NCBI GenBank assembly: GCA_010405405.1
Contig: MU004243.1
Span: forward strand, 44,872-108,871
Direction: 5' to 3'
Length of the DNA: 64,000 bases
Origin: Microthyrium microscopicum
Taxonomy: Eukaryota > Ascomycota > Dothideomycetes > Microthyriales > Microthyriaceae
Under the pieces are notes generated by a model. It saw nothing but the letters and a program-made list of their open reading frames with translations. It made no database searches and was not told where the DNA came from. Both the position numbers and the translations under genes were made by a program. Below, in pieces: positions 37,995 through 48,999 of this stretch. The first letter of the stretch is position 1. Every line of letters begins with the position of its first letter.

Positions 37995-39860
37995 CTAGTC
38001 AAACCACCGCCCCCATTTTCCCCTCTCCGCCCTGTCAGAGCCAGCAAATTTCCGTTCCTCCTTCTCCCAATGCTTCCGTAACATCGTCCGCCTTGCATTA
38101 AACGCCCTCACAAACCTCCAAGCCTCTGAATCGCCCATGTTCCACCCCTCCACTGCCTCCCTAACCTTCTTATTCGGCCCACTCTTACTCGTTACCATGC
38201 TCTTTGCCTTGCCTAGCAATCTCTTCTCCTCCACTAACTTCTCCGCCTCTGGTCTGGCCTTGCCTTCATCCTCATCTTCTTTGTTGCGCGGCCTTCGTTC
38301 TGGGCCAGGTACTGGCGTCTCGCTCTTGGCATCAACGCGGACATCTACCCCCTCATGTGGTACGGAGAAGCCAAATATCCATTGCAGTTCGCTCTCCGGT
38401 AGTCCGTGCTCTGCTGTGACCCAGAGCGTGCGGCCGGCGGCCCAGTTGCTGGCGACGGCGGATTTGAGGACGGAGAGTTTGGCGGCGTTCGTTCCTTTCT
38501 GAGATGCGGACGTGACAGCTGTGAGCCACATGTCACGGCCAGTGTGGCCGAGCCGGCGGACAAATGCTGCGTCGATGGCGTCGCGGTTGCTGGTGAGTGA
38601 AGCGGTGGTATAAGGATGTGGTACGATGCCGATGAAGAACTTTTCGGTGGTGTTTCGGAATGAGGATGGTGTTGCGATGGGGACGGGTTGCGAGGATACG
38701 CAGCGCTTGCAATTTGGTTGGTTTGGTGGACAGGAGCTTTGCATTGGGTTGGATGGTGGGCAGGAGGTGAGATTGCCGGCGATGTAGAGTGCTGGGTCGA
38801 CCATGGCGGTTGTGGATTTTGCCATGGGTTTGAGGACGGCCACTTCGGTGAAGGTTGCGTGCCAGATGCCGTGAAGATGAGCATTGATGAGATTTCCGAG
38901 CAGACGAAGGCCTTTTGCGCGGTCAGAGCCGAAGAGGGGGGTGGCAATGTCTTTGTATTTCTTGGATATGGTGTCGCTATCGTAAAAGGCGACGCCATCT
39001 TGGCCGGAGTCGATGCTAAACATGTCCGCGAACATTTTGTCGGCGAAGTTAAGTGCTTTTTTGACATCAGGTTGTTTTATGGCGCTTGCGATGCCTTTCT
39101 TGACAACGTCTTTGTCACCGCAGAATAAGCCGCCTTTCAGACGCTCGTATCTTGTGAGTTTTGGGTATTGGCCTCGCCTTAGGAATGAAAGTAGCGCATT
39201 GTTATAGTCTGCCATTGGGAATGTCACCCAATCTGTGATGATCCCACCGCCCATGTTCTCCCATGCTAGCCAGCGCGCAAACTCTCGCTCGATGTTGTCT
39301 TGAAGGCCGAGCTGCTGAACAGTCCGATACTTCGGATTCTGCATCGCGTCCGGTCGCCCTAATACGCGCGGCATGAAACCCTGAGCATACCAAGCTCTTC
39401 TCCATTGAAATATCAACCGCTCCTCTGCCTTCTGGACATCACTCGATGACTTCTTTGACGGTTCGTAGAATGTATAAATCGGTGGGCGCAGCTGCACTGG
39501 CGGTAGGAGCGCGCGCTCATGGTCGCGTGTTACGTCGTACGAAAAGGGTAGCAGCCAGTGCCAGTCGGCGTGCCATTTCGAGTCGCCGGCGGATGAGTTG
39601 CTTTGCACAGCGGGTGGTGTATGTACTGGCGCAGCAAATGGATTGAGCTTTTGCAGAGCTATGGAGTCTGGCAGCGCAGGTCGAGGAATATGATCAGGGA
39701 GGTGTTCGCGAACAGCGGATGGGACTGGAACGGCGGTAGGAGCGCTGATTGCTGAAAGAAGGTAGATGATGGAGAGGAGGAGGGAAGTTAGGAGTAGGAT
39801 AACCCTGTACCTTTTTGGGAAGGGCGGTACGCTTGATGGTTTGCCTAAAGAGCCTGGCAT
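37995..39860 (-). CDS. Type II membrane protein, conserved fungal type, function unknown
   Basis: A single frame of 621 aa with no evident intron. A short basic cytosolic tail ends in KRYR, followed by one hydrophobic signal-anchor at about residues 18-41 (ILLLTSLLLSIIYLLSAI). This predicts a type II protein whose bulk lies in the ER/Golgi lumen or outside. The lumenal part has sequons (NSS, NLT, NTT), a Cys/Pro cluster (CPPSNPMQSSCPPNQPNC) and aromatic-rich conserved-looking blocks such as IYTFYEPS, LIFQWRRAWYAQGF and REFARWLAWENMGGG. The tail is very basic (KHWEKEERKF). The topology resembles Golgi glycosyltransferases, and a glycan-related role is possible, but I identify no DxD-type active site and no named family. 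The clean long frame on this strand makes the gene itself secure. Confidence 0.85.
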   Translation of the reverse strand: MPGSLGKPSSVPPFPKRYRVILLLTSLLLSIIYLLSAISAPTAVPVPSAVREHLPDHIPRPALPDSIALQKLNPFAAPVHTPPAVQSNSSAGDSKWHADWHWLLPFSYDVTRDHERALLPPVQLRPPIYTFYEPSKKSSSDVQKAEERLIFQWRRAWYAQGFMPRVLGRPDAMQNPKYRTVQQLGLQDNIEREFARWLAWENMGGGIITDWVTFPMADYNNALLSFLRRGQYPKLTRYERLKGGLFCGDKDVVKKGIASAIKQPDVKKALNFADKMFADMFSIDSGQDGVAFYDSDTISKKYKDIATPLFGSDRAKGLRLLGNLINAHLHGIWHATFTEVAVLKPMAKSTTAMVDPALYIAGNLTSCPPSNPMQSSCPPNQPNCKRCVSSQPVPIATPSSFRNTTEKFFIGIVPHPYTTASLTSNRDAIDAAFVRRLGHTGRDMWLTAVTSASQKGTNAAKLSVLKSAVASNWAAGRTLWVTAEHGLPESELQWIFGFSVPHEGVDVRVDAKSETPVPGPERRPRNKEDEDEGKARPEAEKLVEEKRLLGKAKSMVTSKSGPNKKVREAVEGWNMGDSEAWRFVRAFNARRTMLRKHWEKEERKFAGSDRAERGKWGRWFD

Positions 39861-40447
39861 CTCGGATAGATGTTGGACTTAATCGCTCAAGAGTCAGGAA
39901 AGTATTGTCGCCGCCGCATTGTAGATGCTGACGTTGGAAGAAGAGAGTTGGATGCAAATAGTCAGCGCAATAGGCGGTAATGTGTAGGAGTTGGGCTGTT
40001 AAGAGTCTTATTAATAAACTTGAACTTAGTACCACACACACTAAGTTGTACGTGTTCTGTTTCGTCTTCCAACATAAAGGAAGACTATATGTCGTTTTAA
40101 GATATAATATGTGCTACTTGGAAACTGATCTGTTATATCTCATCAAGCTATAATCTTCACATAAAATAGTTTGGTAAGATCAATGCCCCTGAAATTGGCT
40201 ATAGATATGTAGGCTAAGCCTATTATGGCTAGCGTTTCTGTTCGCTGGATGGTTCTGTTCATCAAACTCTCTGAAAGTCATGAATATTCAAGAAGATATA
40301 GCAGACGTGGAAGTATAATTGCGTATTGCGCCTCATAGATACCAAGACGAATGTCCAAGTACTGTGAGTCAGGGAGAGTGGCCTGAGCCGAAGTAGCTCC
40401 ATGAGTTGGCCAGGATCACAACTGTAGACATATCTCTACTCGCAGTC
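39861..40447. other. Intergenic region upstream of the type II membrane protein
   Basis: Separates two minus-strand genes and should hold the promoter of the left one and the 3' UTR of the right one. It is moderately AT-rich near 40,080-40,330 but not RIPed. No gene is seen. Confidence 0.45.
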
Positions 40448-41320
40448 TCATACTCCAGGTCCGGCTTCCTTCAGAACGGGTATGACATTTTCATCCCACC
40501 AATCGTTCCCAGCTGGCGGTTTCGAGCCGATCTTTTTGTTCCTGTTCGGCCTCTCACGCCTACTTGGATGTAGGCCATCGTCCAAAAGACGAGCTTCAGG
40601 AGAAGCAGGTTTTCTATGCTGCCCGCTCTTGACGCCCGTTTCTCGCCATTTTTGCGGAACTTTATAGCCCTTATCCGCCAGCCGTCGAGCTTCAGGAGAA
40701 GCAGGTTTTCTATGCTGCCCGCTCTTGACACCCATTTCTCGCCATTTTTGCGGAACTTTATAGCCCTTATCCGCCAGACGTTCCCAAGCCTCTTTTCCTC
40801 TTCTATCCCAGCGAGCTCTCCTGTCATCGTCTTCCTTTGCGGATGGTGTCCATCTACTTTTCAGAATGCGCCGTATGGCTTCGGGTGTGATTTCAAAGTG
40901 CTTTGCCAGCACTGGCGTCGTAAAATGTGTAGGATATTGGGCGTGGAGAGCGCGTATACCATCCATAGTGTCTGGGGATAGTTTTTTGCCTTTGGGATTC
41001 CATTTCTCTCCGTTGAGTTTTTCTCGCATCGCCTTCTTGTCTATTTGCCAATGAGGGCGCTGTGCCTGCCGATCTACTGGGGCATTCTCTTTCTCTTGTT
41101 CTCTGGGCGACATTCTGGTACGGGTTTCTTCTTGCTTTGCGGCTCTAAATTGTCGGTAGCTTTGGCGTACTCGATCCGTTTGTGGGGTGGAAGTGGTGAA
41201 TGTCCGCGTTGGGGTGGCCGTTGCAGCTTGGAGTGTAAAAGCACAGGACTTGCATACTGATCGAAGTAATAGCATCAGTGGAGTGGGACTAGCAAATGGT
41301 AATGACAACGGAGGCGGCAT
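40448..41320 (-). CDS. RRG9: Rrg9/neugrin-like mitochondrial protein with internal 32-aa duplication
   Basis: A single frame of 290 aa. Yeast Rrg9 is a mitochondrial protein needed for respiratory growth and mitochondrial genome maintenance; the family shares a helix-turn-helix-like block with animal neugrin, a mitoribosomal RNA factor. The N-terminus is rich in Ala, Ser, Thr and Arg with almost no acids for about 45 residues, as in a mitochondrial presequence. The family block is at residues 106-157: WNPKGKKLSPDTMDGIRALH, FTTPVLAKHFEITPEAIRRI, LKSRW. Oddity: residues 181-212 are repeated almost exactly as 213-244 (RLADKGYKVPQKWRE, then M or T, then GVKSGQHRKPASPEAR), encoded by a 96 bp tandem duplication near 40590-40783. 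It is in frame and does not disturb the core block. The assignment rests on the motif and presequence. Confidence 0.85.
   Translation of the reverse strand: MPPPLSLPFASPTPLMLLLRSVCKSCAFTLQAATATPTRTFTTSTPQTDRVRQSYRQFRAAKQEETRTRMSPREQEKENAPVDRQAQRPHWQIDKKAMREKLNGEKWNPKGKKLSPDTMDGIRALHAQYPTHFTTPVLAKHFEITPEAIRRILKSRWTPSAKEDDDRRARWDRRGKEAWERLADKGYKVPQKWREMGVKSGQHRKPASPEARRLADKGYKVPQKWRETGVKSGQHRKPASPEARLLDDGLHPSRRERPNRNKKIGSKPPAGNDWWDENVIPVLKEAGPGV
40588..40783 (-). repeat. 96 bp in-frame tandem duplication within the RRG9-like gene
   Basis: Two consecutive 96 bp copies (anchor GAGCTTCAGG at 40591 and 40687) are nearly identical at DNA level, differing at only a few positions, which points to a recent event. 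Each encodes 32 residues. Being short, it lies below the size usually attacked by RIP. Confidence 0.85.
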
Positions 41321-41707
41321 ATTGAGTATTGCGGAGATGCGATTGATCGTGTGGTAGGCCGTCTGTACGAGGAGCAGTATTCGAGGCCTTGCTGAGACAA
41401 CTTCTATGTTGAAAATTGTGGTAGAAACTGGGAATTAAAGCGACGAATGTAATAATGAGGAAATAGTCCTAGAGGAGATGCACTCGCGATGGTGTTGCAG
41501 TTTAAACTTTTTTGGACTTTAATGTCAAGTTCGCGCTAGGCTTTTTCGGGTCAAGCTTCAACCCAGCCTGAGCCGCAAGTTGCAACTACGAGACGTCTAC
41601 CTAGTTCTCTCGACATCAAATACTTTGGCAACTAAGCTTTCTGCTCAGATTCCAGTCTATTCTTCACGAACTCGGTTTGTACCCGATGAACACATGTGTA
41701 CCATGAA
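41321..41707. promoter_or_regulatory. Divergent promoter, RRG9-like gene and TBC gene
   Basis: 387 bp between two oppositely oriented start codons; both genes must be controlled from here. No specific motif is called. Confidence 0.45.
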
Positions 41708-44252
41708 ATGAAAACTCTACAGCAGGTTTCGTGCGTCGCCTTCATTGTAACACCAATCTTGACTGACGTATGACATCGCAGAGTAAGCTGGAACCAATAT
41801 CTGGGATACCGTGATGTTTCTTCCCTGAATGAAGCCTTATGGAGAGCAGAGACGACTCCAAAGTTCATCGAAGATCTAAGGAGTGTATATTGGAAGATAT
41901 GTCTCCTCTTTCAAGCAACGCTGGATACCTCAACATGCCTGCCTCTTCTGCGCGACTCCCGAACAGCATATGCCTCACTACGCGCACACTTTCTCAAAGC
42001 GATAGATAACCCTGGGGTCATAGACGAGACAGGGACTGATCCTCTTAGTGAGGATGAGCAGGTGCGTCATTTACATTATGTGCTCCAAGGTCAAGATTCC
42101 CGACCAGCTCACTGATGCAGGACTGTCATAGTCTCTTTGGAATGCGCTCCGGGCAGACGAAATCGTGAGAGAAGAAATATTTCGAGACGTCGAAAGATGT
42201 ATGCCGGAAAACGACTACTTTCGCGACCCTCGAGTTCAAAAGTTGTTACTTGACATTTTATTCGTCTGGTGTAAACTCAATCCGGATGTTGGCTATCGGC
42301 AGGGAATGCACGAGATACTTGCTCCTCTTATCTGGGCGATTGATTTGGATAGTCTCGAAATTAGCGATAGGACAGAAGGCGATGGTTTCTTGAAGGAGAC
42401 GCTCGATAAGAGATATTTAGAGCACGATGCCTTTACGCTATTCACGAGGATTATGCAAACCGCCAAATCATTCTATGAACCTGCAGAACGCAAGATTGAT
42501 GAGGGGGAATCACCAATGATCGTACGCGCCAAACGCATAATAACGACGTTGCTGCCTGCGGTGGATCCGGAGCTTGCATCGCATTTGCAAAAGATTGATA
42601 TTTTACCACAAATATTTTTGATGTAAGCCAATTTGGAGTACGCCTTGGTTGCTTGTTCCTGACATTTGACTAGGAGATGGGTGCGTCTTTTATTTGGCCG
42701 AGAGTTCCTCTTTGACGATGTTCTACGAATATGGGATCTCTTATTTTCAGAAGGTCCCAGTTTGGAACTTGTTGACTACGTTTGTATCGCAATGCTGCTG
42801 AGAATCAGGTGGAAGCGTAGGTCTCATTCGAACATCTTCGTCACGGAAGTATCCAGCTAACCCGCTTCAGTTGTTCAAGCAGATACAAATTCTGCATTGA
42901 CACTGCTTCTAAGATATCCACCCCTGGAGGACTCTTCTCCGCATCAATCACTCGTTCATGACGCCAGACTACTTTACAACGCCACAAGTGTTGAGACAGG
43001 CTCATCTCTAATTTTGAAATATACTGGGCATTCACCAACCCAAATGGAAACCACAAATACTCGCCCAAGCACCCCGCTACGTCCTCTCTCTCCATTTGGC
43101 TCTACCTCTTCTCCTGCGTCGCTGGAGGCGCTTATACAAGATGCTGCTCGAGGTGTTCTATCTAGAGGCGAACGATGGGGTCTTAATCAGGCTGTCCGCG
43201 ACGTCGTAGGCGAAGTAAGACGAGGAGTTTCCAAGGGAATGCAAAACACAGCCGGGCTGACTGCGAATTCGAGATCGGGTTCGCCTCGAGCAGTTCTACA
43301 TCGGCCTCGAGGTAGTCAAACAGTATCTCAGACACATAGTGCTATAACAGCAAACATATTGCGCAAAATGAACGCACTCGAAGAAAGGAACCGGAAGCTA
43401 GCCGATATGCTCGAAACGACTGTAGCGGATCTTTGGTCGTACCAAGATCAAATATCATCCACATTGAAGCATAGCGATCCGTCCTCCCCAAACGGGCAGC
43501 AGCTTGCTGAGAGATTCAGCAAAAGTGTTGCAGAAGTACACTTTGTTCAGGCATTTCTCAGAGACATGACGCTTCCACTACCTGAGGAGTCAGTAAGTAA
43601 TCTCACGCTTCAAAGCGCAACAAACGAAACTGCTCCACAATCGAAACGGGATTCTGTTATTGTAGCACCAGAGGCACAACACGTTCAGGGGGGGGAATCG
43701 ACCATTTCCGGCATCTTGGATCAAGCTTCCCTAGTCGATTCTCCAAATCTGGCCCCAGTGACTGCAGAATCCGATGCCGCAATGTCAACAAACGATGTAG
43801 TCACAGAACCAATAACAATCCCAATGAAGAAATCGGCTGAGCCAAGCTCCTCAAATCTGCCAACGATTTCTGCACCACCTCCGCTTCTACCTTCACCTTC
43901 ATCCAGTCACGACCCTTTGCTCCACCGGCCACGGCTTGCAGTTTCTTCTTTTTCATGGATGTTAGCTGAAAACGCGGCAGATGGAGAGCAGGCCTTTGCT
44001 CGTGCCACGCCGTTTGCTCCAAATGAGCGACGACATCATGCTAAAACGGGCAAAGGATTTCTCTTTGGCGACGATGAAGATGAGAACGGCGATGCAAGTG
44101 TGCAGCCTAGAAAGTCGTCGCCTGCGCGCAAAGGATCAAAGGTGAAACCAAGAGGTAAAGACAAATCAAACCCAGCGATCCAGAGGGAGCACATCAGTCT
44201 TCTGCCAGTGGATCATACAGAGCCAAAGGAAGGCACAGATCCACAGGGTTGA
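41708..44252 (+). CDS. TBC-domain Rab GTPase-activating protein, TBC1D5-like
   Basis: Five exons: 41708-41730, 41782-42061, 42132-42622, 42674-42816 and 42871-44252, giving 772 aa. All phases agree. TBC proteins accelerate GTP hydrolysis by Rab GTPases; human TBC1D5 acts on Rab7 with retromer and in autophagy. The TBC domain spans about residues 35-325. The start has FIEDLRSVYWKICLLF. The catalytic arginine finger lies in I117-F-R-D120-V-E-R123 and the glutamine finger in Y156-R-Q158-G-M. Later come FGREFLFDDVLRIWDLLF and LVDYVCIAMLLRIRWK. HEILAPL after the Q-finger is typical of the TBC1D5 branch. The C-terminal ~400 residues are Ser/Pro-rich with a short coiled coil (RKMNALEERNRKLADMLE). 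The tiny first exon (MKTLQQVS) is the least certain part. Confidence 0.9.
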
Positions 44253-45096
44253 TAGCGTTTTTACCACCCTAGTTATTGAGGCAACCTTGATTGTAAACCG
44301 CAACATTGAACATTTGAAGACACAAGGCAATCCTTGGGCCTCTCTATCAACTGTTCAAGAAGTTGCAGGCGAACAAAAAGCCGGAACCGGCAAGATAGAT
44401 TCGGTCGGGCCGGCCCAGCCTTGCAATGATTAAAAATGTATGCATGACGTACATTTCATGAATTTTATGTTCCGCCACTAGACAAGTGGATGCGAACGGC
44501 GATTTACAGTTACAGACATTACAGTGCCGTCGATCCGAACGAGTTTGTGAGCACTTGAGGGGGAAAGCCGAAAACTCCAACTACTCTAGTTATCCTATCT
44601 TGGGATTTAGCGCCATCGCCACGCTACAAGTTGTGAGATCAACCGTCAGTTCTCGACTTTCTTCAGTGGCACGACTAAGAATTTTAAGATAGTAATTGCC
44701 TTTTCTTGGAGATATCTTCAATCTCCTAATTCCGGAGCATTTCATTGACTCTGTAGTGTCAAACCCAGGGATGCCATGCAACAGAAGGGTGAAGACAACC
44801 TTACAAGACAGAAGCAGTTGACTCGCGCCACCATTCCCAATGGCTAGCTTGCGAAAACGGGAGATTTTCTCAACGTGCCGAATTCCCGTGCATCAATAGT
44901 CTACCGTATACGTAGAAAACAAGCGGATCATTGAGATTTTATTTATTTATGAATACGGCGTTTGCTATCAAAAGCCGTCCCTTTGACTGTGCTTCATGCC
45001 ACTAAATCCTTCAAATCGACAACAACCTAAATAAACTATCTTCCATCAACTTTCGATACATTTCATATGCGATAATTACGTCAAGGACTTTTCAGC
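44253..45096. other. Intergenic region before the MFS transporter
   Basis: Holds the 3' UTR of the TBC gene and the promoter of the transporter. The last ~150 bp is AT-rich with CAAC/ATC runs typical of a fungal leader. No coding exon is supported. Confidence 0.45.
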
Positions 45097-47037
45097 ATGG
45101 ATTCAGAGCCTTCGAGATTAGGTCGTTTAACAGTCTCGAGGACCAGAACTCGATCAAGCTCTAGATCTCTCAGTCATGTTATAAGACCACAACAACAACG
45201 AATAAATACTGGTACAAATTTTCAGAAAGTTGTCTCTGCCAAATCTTTCGATGACCATGTGGCGTACAGCCCGCCCAGTGCAACATCGGAAGAAGGGAAT
45301 TCAAACGATAAAGAGCAAGGAACAACGGCATTTGGCCTTGAACAGTCCGAGAAGAAACCTCATCCCACTGGAGACGAGACCTCATCTACTTATTCACACA
45401 CCCCGGAATCAAGTCCAGTAGACAAAGATCTCGAAAAGAACGAGCCGTCGAATTTGCAGCCTGAGCCATCCAAGGATCCATTCTTAGTGACATGGGATGG
45501 ACCCAATGACCCCTTGAATCCCAAAAACTGGTCTGGAAAGAGAAAATGGGCGGCTACTTTTGTTGTTAGCTCCTTCACTTTCATATCGCCAGTATCATCT
45601 TCTATGGTTGCACCAGCAATGCAGGCAATGAAGGCTGATTTACACCTTGACAGCGATTTCCTGGCTTCCATGATTCTATCAATTTTCGTTCTTGCTTATG
45701 CCGTTGGACCGTTATTCCTTGGTCCGCTTTCAGAAGTTTATGGAAGAGTCATAGTTCTGCAATTGAGTAATCTCGTATATCTCGTTTGGAATCTGGCTTG
45801 CGGTTTTGCGCGAACTGGTCCGGAGATGTTGGTGTTTAGATTTCTCAGTGGATTGGGAGGTTCCGCTCCTCTTGCTATTGGTGGTGCAGTGCTAGGAGAT
45901 CTTTTCTTCGCTGAACAGAGAGGAAAGGCAGTTTCTATCTATTCTCTTGCAGTAAGTTGTCCCTGAAGGATCTAGAGAAGAGTCAAGCTCACAAGGTCAT
46001 AGCCTTTACTGGGCCCAGCGATAGGCCCAATCGCAGGAGGCTTCGTTACGGCGAACACAACGTGGCGATGGATTTTTTACGCGACTACCATCGCTGATGC
46101 ACTGATTCAAGTTTCTGGATTCTTCTTCCTTCAAGGTAAGTGAACCATGAATAGTTAGGTATATGAAATGTGATCGTAGGCTGACCGACTATAGAAACTT
46201 ATGTTCCAATCCTACTTCAAAGGAAAGCCGCCAAGTTGAGAAAGGAGACTGGGAACGATGCATACTACACAGAGTTCGACCACAAGAACGAATCTCTGAG
46301 GCAAACTCTCTCGACTGCGGCCGTGCGACCTTTTATCATGCTCTTCACGCAACCAATTATTCAGTGTATAGCCTGTAAGTTATATGGTTAGTCTTGCAAT
46401 AGATGGCCTACTGACATGCCTAGTCTACATGGCCTATCTCTACGGTCTCATGTACCTAATGTTATCAACCTTCCCCCAACTATGGACAGTCCAATACGGC
46501 TTCTCAACAAGTATCGGCTCACTTCACTACATTGCCCTCGGCACAGGTTTTTTCCTAGGCACACAAATATCCGCGCCCATCAACGATCGCGTCTACCGGA
46601 GACTCAAAAAATCCAACAATGGAGTCGGGCGACCAGAGTTTCGAGTGCCTCTCATGATCGCTGGCTCACTCTTCATTCCAATTGGTCTATTCTGGTACGG
46701 CTGGGCCGCGCAAGCTCATACTCATTGGATTGTTCCAGATATTGGCGCAGCAATTTTCTGCGCGGGCACCATTGTATGCTTCCAGAGTATGCAAACTTAC
46801 ATCGTTGATGGATATACTCGCTACGCAGCTAGTGGAATTGCCGCAGCCGTTGTATTGAGGAGTCTGGCTGGATTCGGCTTCCCTCTGTTTGCGCCGTCAA
46901 TGTATAATGCGCTTGGATTTGGATGGGGAAACAGTCTTTTGGCATTCGTTGGTATTGCAATTGGCGTACCTGCGCCGATCATTTTCTGGAAGTACGGAGA
47001 GCAATTGCGAGCGAAGAGCAAGTTCGCTTCGGGGTAA
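45097..47037 (+). CDS. MFS transporter, DHA1 (drug/polyamine:H+ antiporter) type
   Basis: Four exons: 45097-45951, 46003-46135, 46195-46374 and 46424-47037 (introns of 51, 59 and 49 nt), giving 593 aa. It is predicted to be a plasma-membrane 12-helix proton antiporter exporting drugs, polyamines or toxins. The long hydrophilic N-terminus (~140 aa) ends in NDPLNPKNWSGKRKW, the typical lead-in of fungal Tpo/Flr-like DHA1 proteins. TM1 follows, then MVAPAMQAM, the loop motif A-like FLGPLSEVYGR, RFLSGLGGSAPLAIGGAVLGD, and the antiporter motif C region APLLGPAIGPIAGG, which intron 1 splits. The second half has a long central loop (KLRKETGN onward), then six further hydrophobic segments up to FWKYGEQLRAKSKF. 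The substrate cannot be read from the sequence. Confidence 0.93.
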
Positions 47038-47435
47038 ATACTGGTTTGGTATAGCGATGAGGTGCTAAGCATTTTGGGGCGTTCATGGTTTTGGATCTGG
47101 CAAAAAGGACTCTTGGAGAATTTCTGAGGAAGATACCACATGAGCGAGTATTAGCGCAGTGAGATATAACTTAATAGCTCGGAATATAATAGTATAATAC
47201 CGACGATATAGTCTAGTTGTGGTGGGACGTATCACTTTTGGCGATCATACACATTGGATACAACGACACCGACCAAGTGCCTCCAAACGACTTTTCGTCA
47301 CTGTAGCCTGTGATACTTTGACTTCTCTTTCTTTGACAGCAACACATTTTGGAAATGATTGAATATCTTATCGTGTTCATAGTTCTGTACGTATTCTAGA
47401 TCTATTGTTGTTCTGCAACCTACTGTAGAACTAGC
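47038..47435. other. Convergent intergenic region
   Basis: 398 bp between the transporter stop and the stop of the split dehydrogenase; 3' UTRs only. Confidence 0.45.
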
Positions 47436-48360
47436 CTAACCTGTATATCCATCTACATTTGTGCTCGTAGACAGTTCTTCATACTTCTGGATATTTTCGC
47501 CGTACGTCTTGACCTTTTGGTTGATTCTCGCATATGCGTCAGTGCCGACTACACATCGCAATGGAGGATCCTTCATCATAGCAAGATCATAAAACGCCTT
47601 GGCTCCCTTTTTGGGGTCGCCAGCTTGAGTTCCATTGCGCTCGCCCATTGACTTTTTTGCATTCATATGGTCATATGCTGGATGGCGATCAGCAAACTCC
47701 ATAGAGCGACCTGTTGAAGTTAGTATCCCGAAGTTGCATCTCGTGATAGTAACTAACCTGCCCAGTCGGTTCTGAAACCACCTGGCTCAATGAGTGTGAA
47801 TTTGATGCCCCATTCGGGCTTCACTTCGGCGGAAATGGCTTCTGTGAGACCTTCCACGGCCCATTTCGAAGCGCAGTCTGTCAACATGTTAACGAGATAG
47901 CCTTTTTGCTGTCGCTTAGAGGAAGTCGCCTACAGGAGCTGAAAATCGGCACACCTACTTGCCCGCCGATGGATGTGACTTGTTGGATGATACCACCGCT
48001 AGGCTTTTGTTCTCGCATGACTTCCATCGCTTTCTTCGTCACTTCCAAGAGGCCAAAGAAGTTGACCTCCATTTGTTTTCTGATCTGCTCATCTTTCAAA
48101 GCCTCAAACTCTCCCGCGAGCCCATAGCCAGCATTATTGCAGACGACATCCACCCGACCGAATTTCTCGATTGCAGCCTTGAATGCCGCCTCAATTGACT
48201 TCTTCTCTGTCACATCAAGATCTTGTTTGAGCAAATTCTTGTCGTCGCTTCCGTTGAAACTAAGGGCTAAAGACTTGCGAGCTGTGGCTACAACCTTGTG
48301 TCCGTTTAATAAACAAACTTCGACATAGTCTTTCCCGAAACCGGTAGAAGTTCCAGTGAT
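47436..48360 (-). pseudogene. Short-chain dehydrogenase/reductase split by a 9 kb transposon (main part)
   Basis: Minus-strand exons 48360-47934, 47877-47758 and 47710-47436 (introns of 56 and 47 nt) encode 273 residues of a classical NAD(P)-dependent SDR. Seen: the cofactor motif TGTSTGFG right at the 5' edge, then KVVATARKS, LDVTEKKS, VCNNAGYG, the catalytic YCASK (its Tyr codon is split by intron 1) and IEPGGFRTDWAGRSM. There is no start codon in this piece, because the transposon begins one codon before the cofactor motif. The missing first codons lie at 57,391-57,414, beyond the element; together the parent gene would be 280 aa, a normal SDR length. Apart from the insertion the frame is clean, so the gene was inactivated relatively recently or is preserved by chance. 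The substrate is unknown. Confidence 0.9.
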
Positions 48361-48480
48361 TTGTCGGGTGTAGAATTATTTTCTACTCGTGCATGGGCCT
48401 TTTAAAAAAAATATCCTAACTACCTATACCATAATTTAAGATCAAGATAGTAAATTTAATAATTACTTGCTATCTACTAT
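48361..48480 (+). repeat. Left terminal inverted repeat of the 9 kb element
   Basis: Pairs with 57273-57391 inverted. Shared landmarks are GGGCCTTTTAAAAAA and, further in, TTACTTGCTATCTAC. In the outer 50 bp every mismatch is C/T or G/A. Confidence 0.9.
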
Positions 48481-48999
48481 AAAGTTTATATATGAATCTA
48501 TATTATCGTAATCTACTTACAAATCTATATCTTTTTATTTAGGAAATATGCTATCTAAAGCCATCACTACCACAAAGCGTATCTAGTCCTCTACTTTTTA
48601 GTAAACATAATAAAAATTTACTAAAAATCCTTAAAGCCTAAACAACAAAGCTAAAAAAAAGCATAATACTTACGTAGGTTAGGGTAATAATACTCTAGTA
48701 TCTAATACTAATTAACTAAAATATAAAGCTAAGCTTAGTTAGTATATATTCTCTACTTTTCTTATCTATTTTTTTTTAAGTTTAATAGGAATTCCTTACT
48801 TATTTTTATAATATTATAGCTAATAGTTAACTATATAGATATAAGTAAGAATAATAAAAGGAAGTTAAGCATAAAAAATATAAGGCTAAATTTAAATCTA
48901 TTCTAAAAGCTAAGAAAATAATACTACCTAAGTTAAAAGCTAAATTTACGCTAAAGGCTTTACTAATAAAGAATAAAGTAAAATCTTTAGTAAAGTCTA

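Noticed and set aside
38345-39067. 240-codon frame on the minus strand in another phase
   Set aside because: Entirely inside the type II membrane protein gene on the same strand in a different phase, His/Pro/Ser-rich with no domain; the 621-aa frame has topology signals and is preferred.
18001-48360. The gene-rich block as a secondary-metabolite or virulence cluster
   Set aside because: No synthase, P450 or cluster regulator; most genes are unrelated housekeeping functions.
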